Source: Prevotellaceae bacterium
GTDB taxonomy: Bacteria; Bacteroidota; Bacteroidia; Bacteroidales; UBA932
DNA: 8,724 nt
Assembly: GCA_031290755.1 (NCBI GenBank)
Contig: JAITMY010000119.1
Location: 1 to 8,724, forward strand
Direction of reading: 5' to 3'
In this document: positions 1 through 7,050 of the stretch, piece by piece
Position numbering within the stretch: the first letter of the stretch is position 1
How the letters are laid out: every line of letters starts with the position of its first letter
Made by a program: the position numbers and the translations under genes
Notes under the pieces: generated by a model
The model's database searches: none
The model's input: the letters and a program-made list of their open reading frames with translations, nothing else
What the model was told of the DNA's origin: nothing

Positions 1-804
1 GCCGCGCTCCAGCAGGATGTCCTCGTTGTGCAGGGCGATGCCGGAGCTGACCATGCCGTAGAACGCGATGGACAGCCCGAATATCCAAAACACAGGGGTG
101 CGGATGGCCTGCGCAAACGACACTCCCGCCTCCTCCAAAGGCCTTGCCTGCTCTGCCTCCGCGACCGGCAGCACGTGGCGACGGCGAACGCAAAGCAGGA
201 CGAGGGGGACAAAAAATGCGAGCAAGATAACCCCGATGCCGCCCCAGGCCATGCGCCACACAGGTACTATAATTTCATCGCTGCGCCACATCAGGGTGCA
301 GGGCTGAAGGTGCTCCAGCGCTGCGCCCATGCCGCCGAACGCGCCCACAAAAAACGCCGAGGTCAGCACCGAGTAAATGCCCATAGCCGGCCCCAGCTTG
401 CTCTTGGGAAAATATTTTGAGATGAGCGTTATGCTGGCCACCGACAGCGCACTTTGCCCGAAGCCTCGCGTGAGCAGCAGGCAAACAAAAAACAGCGCCT
501 TGCTTTGCACCGCGCTCATGGCAAGCACGGACACGCCGAGCAGCGCGAGCACGATGGAGAGCGTTTTGCGGCACCCGATGCGATCGAGCCACGCGCCTAT
601 GGGGATGCAGAACAGAGCGCCCGCAAGCGTGGCCACGAGGTTGTAGTAGCTGTAGAGCGTGCGGTCGATGCTCAAGTCTTGCAGCACGCTCTCGGTGATG
701 AACCCCAGCCCGTGCGTCCTGCCCGGAAAGGTGGCCACCATGCACAGCGCCGCCACGGTGATGTACGTGGCGCGGCGGGAGGCAGATAAGGTTGCTTGCA
801 TCAT
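1..804 (-). CDS. MFS transporter, C-terminus cut by window edge
   Basis: This is an inner-membrane major facilitator superfamily transporter, probably a proton- or solute-coupled importer or exporter of a small molecule; the substrate cannot be read from the sequence. I translated 268 codons without a stop, against the usual 400 or more, so the C-terminal third lies outside the window. Visible features are a first hydrophobic segment (about residues 14-36) with PGRTHGLG, a second (about 51-69), the classic MFS motif A GAWLDRIGCRK at 70-80 between helices 2 and 3, further helices near 82-97, 104-126, 137-160 and 180-203, a basic turn RRRH, a hydrophilic central loop (about 210-230), and the start of the second half at FWIFGLSIAFYG. 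The start is fixed: an in-frame TGA directly precedes a double ATG. It lies 13 bases after the TonB-dependent receptor stop on the same strand, so the two are probably co-transcribed and handle the same compound. Confidence 0.9.
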   Translation of the reverse strand, partial: MMQATLSASRRATYITVAALCMVATFPGRTHGLGFITESVLQDLSIDRTLYSYYNLVATLAGALFCIPIGAWLDRIGCRKTLSIVLALLGVSVLAMSAVQSKALFFVCLLLTRGFGQSALSVASITLISKYFPKSKLGPAMGIYSVLTSAFFVGAFGGMGAALEHLQPCTLMWRSDEIIVPVWRMAWGGIGVILLAFFVPLVLLCVRRRHVLPVAEAEQARPLEEAGVSFAQAIRTPVFWIFGLSIAFYGMVSSGIALHNEDILLERG

Positions 805-817
805 TCAGCCTTCAAGG

Positions 818-3124
818 TTAGAACTTCCACGTTACCTTTCCGCCCACCAGCCTTGGCATTCCGGGCACGTAGGTTGGCACGCCAAACATCATGCCGGTGT
901 TGCCTGCGCCGATAATGTATTTTTCGTTGGTAAGGTTGGCTGCAAAGATGGCCACGGTGAGGCTCGGCTGCGCGATGTGTAGCGCGAGGTTGGCGTTGAG
1001 CAGGCCGTAGGCGTCTTGCTCTAACCTTGCCAGCGTGGGGTCTTCGGGCTGCTGCGCGTTGCTGTCCTCAAACCACACGTGGCTTTTCCACGAGTAGGTA
1101 GGGGTGAAAACCAGCAGCAAGTTTTTTGAGATGTTTGCCTTTGCGTTGAAGCCAAGGGCGAAGCTGTTTTCGGGCGACAAGCGAAAGCTGTTACCTGCGT
1201 AGCTCTGCGGGGAGTCGTTGGTATATTTGTCGGCAAACTGCGAGTGGAAGTAAGCGTAGCTGCCAAACACATCCAAGTACTTCACGATGGCAGCCTTGGC
1301 GGTAAGCTCCAAGCCGTAGGCGGTGGCCTTGCCCGCGTCGTAAATTTGCTGGCCGCCCTGCACCCACTCTGTTACCTGAAAGTTATCGTACAGCTGGTAA
1401 AAAAAACCTGCATCAACCCAAACGCGCTGCGCCGCGCTCCACTTCACGCCCACATCAAAGCTGTGCACGTTCTCGGAGTTGAGCACCTCGTGCTCCCCTG
1501 CCGAGTTGAACTGCACCACGTTCGGGCGGCGACCGCGCGAGTAGCCCGCAAAAGCGCTTGCCGAAGCGCTGATGTCGTACTTCAAGCCAGCGCGGTAGGT
1601 GAGCGACAAAAACTCCTTCTCCACCTCCTCGGTGCTTGCCGTGGGGCGAAAGAAAAAGTTGGGGTACGAGCCAGTCAACATGCCGAGCGTGGAGGGAATA
1701 GCATCGGTCAGGCTGTGCGTTTCGTTGGTGGTTTTGAACTTTTCGTACGTGCCGCGCAGCCCTGCGGTGATGCTGAACTTGGGCAGCACCTCGTAGGTTA
1801 CGTCAGCAAAAATATCGTAGGATTGGTTGATGGCGCCGCTGTTGTTTTCCTCCTCGTGGCCGGTAGGCAGCGGCACTTTGGCTAACTCGCCAAGCTGCGG
1901 ATTATCCGGAATGGCGGGCATCGCAGGGGAAAGAGCGCCGTTAGCGCTAATCATGTAGTCCCACATTTGAAAAAGCGCGTAGGCCATGTACTGCTCGTTG
2001 CCTCCCACCCAATACTTTTGCTTCACGTCCTCGCGCCAGTAGCTGGCGCCTGCAAAGCCGGTGAGCTTTTTGCCGACGGCAGAAAAATGGTAGCGCAGCT
2101 CTTCCGAAAGCTGCGTGGCCTCTACGCCCTCGGCCATGTCGATGGCGGGGGCAATGGTGCCGTCGCCGTCCCAGTGGTGGTCTGCGGTGTTGGTGGTGAA
2201 CGAGGTGGTCGAAGTCAGGTAGCCGGTTTCGTTCAGCGTGTACCTTACGTCGAGCGAGGAGAGCAGCACGTCGCGCTTGTTGTACCACGTTTTGCCGGAG
2301 TCAAGCGAGGCCTCGTAGCTGTAGATGTCGCTCACGCCGTTGGAGTTGGGGTAGCGCTTGCTCATGAAGGATGTGCCGGGGTTGTTGTCCTTTTGGTAGC
2401 TCAGCATGAGGTCGAGCCGCAGGTCGCTGATGGGCTGGTAGGCCAGCGACAGGCGCCCTCCGAAGGTGTTCTTCCCGTTGAGGTTATCGCCGCCCGAAAG
2501 GTTTTTCACGTAGCCGTCCTGATAGCTGTAAATGCCCGCCACGCGCGCCGTCAACTTGTCTTTCAGGATGGGGATGTTGAGGGCAGCCTGCACCTCCTTC
2601 ATGTTGAAGTTGCCCACGCCCACCGATGCGTAGCCACCGAAATCTGCCGTGGGTTTTTGCGAGATAAAGTTAATGGCTCCAATCTGCGCCCCGCGCCCAA
2701 AGAGCGTTCCCAGCGGCCCCTTGGCCACCTCCACGCGCTCCATGTCGTACAGCTCGGTGAGCGCCATGCTGGCGCGGCTCGTGGGGATGTTGTTGAAGTA
2801 AACCGACACGCGGGGCTGCGCGGTGGGGCTTACCTCATCGCTGCTCAGCCCGCGGATGACAAAGGTGGGGCGGTGCGGCGTCTGAATGCGAACGTTGAGG
2901 CCGGGCACAAGGGCCGACAGCTGCTCAAGGTTGCGCGTAACGGTGCTCTCCAGCTCCCGTGCGCTCAGCGACGAAAGCGTGATGGGGACATCCAGCAGGC
3001 GCTGCTCACGCTGCTGCGCCGTTACCACCACGGTTTCAATGGTGTCATGCATGGTGGACTCTTCGCCTTGCGCCGCCGCCGAAAGCGGTAAAAGCGCACA
3101 TAGTAAAAGGTAGCTTTGCTTCAT
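818..3124 (-). CDS. TonB-dependent outer-membrane receptor, non-SusC type
   Basis: This is a 768-residue TonB-dependent receptor that should import a ligand across the outer membrane using TonB/ExbBD energy. The N-terminus is a typical signal peptide (MKQSYLLLCALLPLSAAAQ). It is followed directly by a TonB box-like ETVVVTA at 30-36 and a plug domain with VPITLSSLSARELE, the plug arginine-glycine (RG at 91-92) and the GPLGTLFGRG signature at 136-145. The remainder reads as alternating aromatic beta-strands of a 22-strand barrel and ends in the outer-membrane terminal phenylalanine (VTWKF). There is no carboxypeptidase-regulatory-like N-terminal domain and no adjacent SusD gene. It therefore resembles the iron-complex or small-molecule receptor class abundant in proteobacteria more than Bacteroidota glycan SusC proteins. 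It is the first gene of a minus-strand unit with an MFS transporter. The ligand is unknown; siderophore, cofactor or other chelate are all possible. Confidence 0.93.
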   Translation of the reverse strand: MKQSYLLLCALLPLSAAAQGEESTMHDTIETVVVTAQQREQRLLDVPITLSSLSARELESTVTRNLEQLSALVPGLNVRIQTPHRPTFVIRGLSSDEVSPTAQPRVSVYFNNIPTSRASMALTELYDMERVEVAKGPLGTLFGRGAQIGAINFISQKPTADFGGYASVGVGNFNMKEVQAALNIPILKDKLTARVAGIYSYQDGYVKNLSGGDNLNGKNTFGGRLSLAYQPISDLRLDLMLSYQKDNNPGTSFMSKRYPNSNGVSDIYSYEASLDSGKTWYNKRDVLLSSLDVRYTLNETGYLTSTTSFTTNTADHHWDGDGTIAPAIDMAEGVEATQLSEELRYHFSAVGKKLTGFAGASYWREDVKQKYWVGGNEQYMAYALFQMWDYMISANGALSPAMPAIPDNPQLGELAKVPLPTGHEEENNSGAINQSYDIFADVTYEVLPKFSITAGLRGTYEKFKTTNETHSLTDAIPSTLGMLTGSYPNFFFRPTASTEEVEKEFLSLTYRAGLKYDISASASAFAGYSRGRRPNVVQFNSAGEHEVLNSENVHSFDVGVKWSAAQRVWVDAGFFYQLYDNFQVTEWVQGGQQIYDAGKATAYGLELTAKAAIVKYLDVFGSYAYFHSQFADKYTNDSPQSYAGNSFRLSPENSFALGFNAKANISKNLLLVFTPTYSWKSHVWFEDSNAQQPEDPTLARLEQDAYGLLNANLALHIAQPSLTVAIFAANLTNEKYIIGAGNTGMMFGVPTYVPGMPRLVGGKVTWKF

Positions 3125-3168
3125 ACGATTGTTGGGTTTTATGGTTTTTTTTATTATTTTTACGGGCG

Positions 3169-3176
3169 CAAAGATA
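3169..3176 (-). promoter_or_regulatory. -7 box of the receptor/transporter promoter (TATCTTTG)
   Basis: Read on the minus strand this is TATCTTTG, a perfect match to the Bacteroidota primary sigma factor -7 consensus TAnnTTTG. It lies about 45 bases upstream of the receptor ATG, giving a plausible AT-rich leader. The -33 element is weaker: the nearest candidate is CTTG at 3193-3196, 16 bases from the box, slightly shorter than the usual spacer. Confidence 0.6.
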
Positions 3177-3259
3177 GTGCAAAATCATAGCGCAAGTGCT
3201 TTTCCTCATCAAAGCGAATAAAAAAACACCCAACACGAAAAAGAAACTGTAATGTACCC

Positions 3260-3274
3260 TGCAATGTTATTGCA
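3260..3274. promoter_or_regulatory. Inverted repeat TGCAAT-GTT-ATTGCA, possible operator
   Basis: This is a perfect 6-base inverted repeat with a 3-base centre. It sits just upstream of the plus-strand -7 box at 3283-3290, inside the expected -33 to -7 spacer, where a bound repressor would block RNA polymerase. It is too short and too weak to be a terminator. The binding protein is unknown and no regulator gene is in the window, so the operator role is inference. Confidence 0.35.
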
Positions 3275-3282
3275 AAAAGTTG

Positions 3283-3290
3283 TACCTTCG
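3283..3290 (+). promoter_or_regulatory. Probable -7 box of the beta-propeller/ferredoxin operon (TACCTTCG)
   Basis: TACCTTCG matches the Bacteroidota -7 consensus TAnnTTTG at all but one base and lies 46 bases upstream of the first ATG of the plus-strand operon. No good -33 TTTG is present at the normal distance (only CTG at 3259-3261), which would suit a regulated promoter that needs an activator. The hexamer TGTACC overlapping this box also occurs at 3253-3258. Confidence 0.5.
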
Positions 3291-3336
3291 CCGCGGTTCA
3301 ATTAGGTTATGGTATTTACAAAAAAAAAATTACAAC

Positions 3337-4563
3337 ATGAAAAAGACAACCTTCTCAATGCTCGGCGCTGCTCTGGCAGCGGTGGTGGTGTGCGGCAGCT
3401 CCGCAGCTTCGTCCCCCAATTCGCAGTGGCGCGGCGACAAGCGCGACGGCGTGTACAACGAAACCGGCTTGCTCAAATCGTGGGCAGCCGAAGGCCCTCA
3501 GCTCCGCTGGCACTACGACAGCTTGGGGCAGGGGCATTCCTCGCCCTCCATTGCCGGCGACAAAATTTACATTACGGGCATGACCGATAGCACCGGTACG
3601 CTCTACGTGTTCGACCTGCAAGGCCAGCTGCTCAACAAAAAATCGTACGGGCTGGAGTGGAGCGTCAACTACCACGGCTCGCGCTCCACTGTAACCGTGG
3701 ACAACGGCAAGCTGTACGTCTTCAGCGGGCGCGGCGTGCTGTACTGCATGGACGAAAAAACGCTGGACTTGGCTTGGCAAAAAGACGCCCTGCACGAGCT
3801 GGACGGCAAGAACCTTCGCTTTGGGATGACCGAATCGCCGCTCATCGTGGGCGATGTCATTTACCTCACGCCCGGCGGACAGGAGAATAGCCTTGTGGCG
3901 CTGAACAAAAACACGGGTGCGCTGCTGTGGTCGTCAAAGGGCACGGGGCGGCTTTCGGCCTACTGCTCGCCGCTGTACATCGGCGAAACCGAGGTGCCGC
4001 TGGTGGTTACAGCCTTCGACTCTCTCCTTGCGGGCTTCGATGCAAAAACGGGAGCGCTGCTGTGGTCGGCAGTGCAAAACCCTAAGCACAGGCACAGCCC
4101 CAACACGCCGTACTACGAAAACGGCCTGCTGTTCAGCACCAGCGGCAGCGAGTGCGGCTCGGTGCAGCTTCGGATTACCAACGGTGGCCGCAGCGTGGAG
4201 GAGGTGTGGCGCAACGAAATGGACAACAAAATGGGCGGCTTTGTAAAGCTGGGCAACTACGTTTACGGCTCCGGCGAGCGCAAACGCTACTGGTACTGCG
4301 TTGACTGGGAAACGGGCGAAACGCAGTACAAAAGCGACACGCTGGGCATGGGCAACGTAATTGCCGCCGACGGTATGCTCTACTGCTACAGCGACAAGGG
4401 CGAAATGGCCCTCGTGCGCCCCACGCCCGAAAAATTTGACGTCGTGAGCCGCTTCAAAGTTACGCTCGGCACCGAGCAGCACTGGGCGCACCCCGTCATT
4501 TACAAAGGAACGCTATTCGTGAGGCACGGCAACACGCTGATGGCGTACAAGGTGAAAGGGTAA
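3337..4563 (+). CDS. Secreted PQQ-like beta-propeller protein (first of two)
   Basis: This is a 408-residue exported beta-propeller of the PQQ-like (quinoprotein/BamB-like) fold. The leader MKKTTFSMLGAALAAVVVC followed by GSSAAS is a Sec signal peptide; a cysteine at 19 lacks a good lipobox (VVVC), so a soluble periplasmic protein is more likely than a lipoprotein. The mature start QWRGDKRDG at 30-38 is the typical opening of this family. Blade repeats carry the x-TGxLLW pattern: NTGALLW at 192-198, KTGALLW at 237-243 and WETGET near 324-329. The last blade (HWAHPVIYKG, then VRHGNTLMAY) closes the ring. I chose ATG 3337 over an upstream in-frame TTG at 3280, which overlaps the promoter and would hide the signal peptide. 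It is the first gene of the operon. I see no assignable catalytic residues, so PQQ binding or dehydrogenase activity is not shown. The resemblance to planctomycete PQQ-like proteins is from memory. Confidence 0.9.
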   Translation: MKKTTFSMLGAALAAVVVCGSSAASSPNSQWRGDKRDGVYNETGLLKSWAAEGPQLRWHYDSLGQGHSSPSIAGDKIYITGMTDSTGTLYVFDLQGQLLNKKSYGLEWSVNYHGSRSTVTVDNGKLYVFSGRGVLYCMDEKTLDLAWQKDALHELDGKNLRFGMTESPLIVGDVIYLTPGGQENSLVALNKNTGALLWSSKGTGRLSAYCSPLYIGETEVPLVVTAFDSLLAGFDAKTGALLWSAVQNPKHRHSPNTPYYENGLLFSTSGSECGSVQLRITNGGRSVEEVWRNEMDNKMGGFVKLGNYVYGSGERKRYWYCVDWETGETQYKSDTLGMGNVIAADGMLYCYSDKGEMALVRPTPEKFDVVSRFKVTLGTEQHWAHPVIYKGTLFVRHGNTLMAYKVKG

Positions 4564-4584
4564 AACTTTTTTCGCCTTCGCAAA

Positions 4585-6015
4585 TTGAGCCCCAAAAAAC
4601 TCGAAATAACCGTTACCCTGCTTGCCATAGCAGCATTCCTTGCCGCCGTGGTGGGGTGGCACGTGTACCCCACGCAAAAGGAATTTGCCGTGCAGGCGCC
4701 GGGGGCCGACAACCGCCCGGAAGGCTTGGTGCGCAAGGCCAACGAAGTGCGCATCGGCGAGTTTTTTATGCGCTACGACGGCGGCGAGGTGAGCGCCACG
4801 CTCACCGGCAAGTGGACATGCTTTCGCGGCGAGGCGGCATCCAACATTGTGAGCACCCCGCACGCCATCAACACGCAGGCGGCCTACCCCACGCTGTGGA
4901 GCGTGGGCACCGGCGAAGGCCACGCCGCACCCGTAATTTTCAACGGCAGGGTTTACTTCCTCGACTACGACGAAACGCTGAAATCCGACGCCCTGCGCTG
5001 CTTTTCGCTCGAAAGCGGCAAGGAGCTGTGGCGGCGCTGGTACCGCGTGCCGATGAAGCGCAACCACGGATTTTCGCGCACCGCGCCCGTAGTGTCCGCC
5101 GATTACGTTATCACGCTTGGGCCGCAGGGGCACATCATGTGCTGCCACCCCACCACAGGCGACCTCCAATGGGCGCTCGACGTGCAGAAAGACTTCAAAA
5201 CCGAGGTGCCCTTTTGGTACGCCGGGCAGTGCCCCCGCGTGGACGGCAGCACGCTCGTGGTTGCCCCCTCCGGCGAGGAAACCCTGATGGTGGGCGTTGA
5301 CTGCAAAACCGGAAACATCTTGTGGCAAACGCCCAACACGCTGCGCTACAAAATGTCGCACTCCTCTGTTATCCCCATGACGCTGGGCGGAAAAAAGACC
5401 TACGTATATATTGGAGTGGGCGGCGTGTGCGGCGTGTCGGCAGAAAAAAGCGATGCAGGAGCGCTGCTGTGGAGCGCCACCAAGTGGCAGCCCTCGGTGG
5501 TGGCGCCCTCGCCCTTGCAGCTGTCAGACAACAGCGTGTTCCTCGTGGCAGGCTACGGCGCAGGCGGTGCGCTGCTGCACGTGAACAGGGCAGGCAGCAA
5601 GTGGACGGCCACCATTGCCGAACAGTACAAGGCAAACGAAGGGCTGTCGTGCGAGCAGCAAACGCCCATACTGTACAACGGAATGATAATCACCATCACC
5701 CCCAAAGACGGCGGCAGCTTGCGCGGCAAGTTGGTGTGCTACCTGCCCACCGATTTGCACACGCCCATTTGGTCGTCCGGCGCCGACGAGCGCTTTGGCT
5801 TAGGCCCCTACATGGTCATCAACAAGCACCTTTTTGCATTCAAAGAAGACGGTGAGCTTTACGTGTATGCCATAAAAAACAAGAGCATGGCGCTGCTGAA
5901 AAAGCAGCGCATCATGGAGGGTGTCGATGCGTGGGGGCCTATGGCCTACGCCGACGGGCGGCTCATGGTGAGGGATGCGCACAATGTGGTTTGCTTAAAA
6001 ATTGCTGACAATTAA
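4585..6015 (+). CDS. Membrane-anchored PQQ-like beta-propeller protein (second of two)
   Basis: This is a 476-residue PQQ-like beta-propeller tethered to the inner membrane by one N-terminal helix (about residues 6-27, ITVTLLAIAAFLAAVVGWHV), with the propeller in the periplasm. Family-type landmarks are RGEAASN, GEGHAAPV at 110-117, DYDE at 127-130, ALRCFSLESGKELW with cysteine 139, RNHG at 159-162, a vicinal cysteine pair at 186-187 followed by HPTTGDLQW, YAGQCP with cysteine 216, FGLGP at 404-408 and DAWGPMA at 448-454. The start is unusual: the only workable codon is TTG at 4585, because the frame is open back only to the TAA that ends the previous gene and the first in-frame ATG is about 60 codons inside. 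It starts 21 bases after the upstream gene and in the same frame. It probably works with the first propeller and the downstream iron-sulfur proteins; no enzymatic activity can be assigned. Confidence 0.9.
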   Translation: MSPKKLEITVTLLAIAAFLAAVVGWHVYPTQKEFAVQAPGADNRPEGLVRKANEVRIGEFFMRYDGGEVSATLTGKWTCFRGEAASNIVSTPHAINTQAAYPTLWSVGTGEGHAAPVIFNGRVYFLDYDETLKSDALRCFSLESGKELWRRWYRVPMKRNHGFSRTAPVVSADYVITLGPQGHIMCCHPTTGDLQWALDVQKDFKTEVPFWYAGQCPRVDGSTLVVAPSGEETLMVGVDCKTGNILWQTPNTLRYKMSHSSVIPMTLGGKKTYVYIGVGGVCGVSAEKSDAGALLWSATKWQPSVVAPSPLQLSDNSVFLVAGYGAGGALLHVNRAGSKWTATIAEQYKANEGLSCEQQTPILYNGMIITITPKDGGSLRGKLVCYLPTDLHTPIWSSGADERFGLGPYMVINKHLFAFKEDGELYVYAIKNKSMALLKKQRIMEGVDAWGPMAYADGRLMVRDAHNVVCLKIADN

Positions 6016-6033
6016 CTTCTGAAGCCAAACAAA

Positions 6034-7050
6034 ATGGAAAAAGCAAGCAAAGAAAAAACGCTCATTTCGCGCAAGAACTTTTTGCGCGTGTGCGGCTCTG
6101 TCATTGCCGGCGGCGCCCTTGCCGGCGTAACGGGAACGCTGGCAAAAAGAACCGGCAAAAGCGATGCGCAGCAAGAAATCGGCAACGACCTGCGCGTTGC
6201 CGACAGCAGCTCGCCCGTGTCGCCCTACCGAAAAATCGTGAGCTTCGACACGCCCGGTGTCGTGGAGGGCTTTGACCTGCACGACGGTAAGCTATACGTG
6301 GCTGCCTCCGATTTTATTTCAGTATTCTCGCCCGAAGGCGAGGCGATGCACCGCTTTCCGGTGGGCGAAACCACCCGCGATATTGCAGTGAGCAGCAGCG
6401 AAATTTACGTGCTCTACACCAACAAGGTCAAGGTTTTTTCTTTTGAGGGTACGCTGCTGCGCGAGTGGAGCTCGTGCAGCGATTTGTCGGGCTACTGCTC
6501 TATGGCGCTGGCGGGCGACCACGTTTTTGTTACCGATGTGGTGAACAAAAACATATGCAAATACACCAGCGGCGGCACGTTCGTGAAGTTCATCAGCAGC
6601 CCCAACGGGTTTATCATTCCAAGCTACACCTTCGCCATTGAGCACGCCGACAACGTGCTGTACTGCTCCAACTCGGGGCGGCATCAGGTGGAGCGCTACA
6701 CGCTCGACGGCGAGTATCTGGGCGCATTCGGCAAAACCGGCGGCGCCCCCGGAATGTTCACCGGCTGCTGCAACCCCACCTACCTGAGCTGCACCGCCAA
6801 CGGCGAAATTATCACCTCCGAGAAAGGCTTCCCCCGCATCAGCTGCTACGGCAACAAGGGCGATTTTCACGCCTTGCTGCTTGACGCTGCCATGCTTGGC
6901 GGTGGCCACTCCGCCTACGATGTGAAGGTGCAGGGCGACAAAATTTTTGTTGCCGGAAAAAGCAGAATATCCATTTTTCGCTACGACCCTGCACTTGCCG
7001 CAGCGAGCAGCTGCGCAAGGTGTAACAAAAACTGTCCGTTGAAGATATGA
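6034..7050 (+). CDS. NHL-type beta-propeller with Tat-like leader and cysteine tail
   Basis: This is a 338-residue exported protein. The leader holds SRKNFLRVCG at 12-21 followed by a hydrophobic stretch, which is a twin-arginine-like signal with RK in place of RR. Repeated short strands such as GKLYVAASDFISVFSPEG and GDHVFVTDVVNKNICKY are typical of NHL/six-bladed propeller blades, which usually serve as binding scaffolds. GCCNP at 244-248 and SEKGFPR at 262-268 look like family signatures, and the CC pair could form a vicinal disulfide. The last 12 residues are CARCNKNCPLKI: cysteines 327, 330 and 334 give CxxCxxxCP, the second part of a ferredoxin cluster motif with its first cysteine missing. 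The gene follows its neighbour by 18 bases, and its stop overlaps the ferredoxin start (ATGA), so the two should be translationally coupled. The role is unknown; a ferredoxin partner or electron relay is my inference. Confidence 0.88.
   Translation: MEKASKEKTLISRKNFLRVCGSVIAGGALAGVTGTLAKRTGKSDAQQEIGNDLRVADSSSPVSPYRKIVSFDTPGVVEGFDLHDGKLYVAASDFISVFSPEGEAMHRFPVGETTRDIAVSSSEIYVLYTNKVKVFSFEGTLLREWSSCSDLSGYCSMALAGDHVFVTDVVNKNICKYTSGGTFVKFISSPNGFIIPSYTFAIEHADNVLYCSNSGRHQVERYTLDGEYLGAFGKTGGAPGMFTGCCNPTYLSCTANGEIITSEKGFPRISCYGNKGDFHALLLDAAMLGGGHSAYDVKVQGDKIFVAGKSRISIFRYDPALAAASSCARCNKNCPLKI

Noticed and set aside
275..745. A 156-codon minus-strand open frame in a different frame from the MFS gene
   Set aside because: The frame encoding MFS motif A and regular transmembrane helices is open from 804 to the window edge; this one is His/Arg-rich with no membrane helices.
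1967..3091. A 374-codon open frame on the plus strand opposite the TonB receptor, plus another at 1244-1885
   Set aside because: Both are opposite a convincing full-length receptor, have His/Arg/Val/Ala-rich composition typical of GC-rich antisense shadows, and show no domain pattern.
3913..4070. Near-identical 21-base segments (around 3913 and 4048) as a possible DNA repeat
   Set aside because: They encode the TGALLWS blade motif in consecutive propeller repeats, so protein repeat structure explains them.
3337..6015. Calling the propellers BamB or PQQ-dependent alcohol dehydrogenases
   Set aside because: Only the shared propeller repeat supports these names; no catalytic calcium/Asp site is assignable, no lipobox of BamB type is clear, and the operon is a redox cluster, not an outer-membrane assembly locus.
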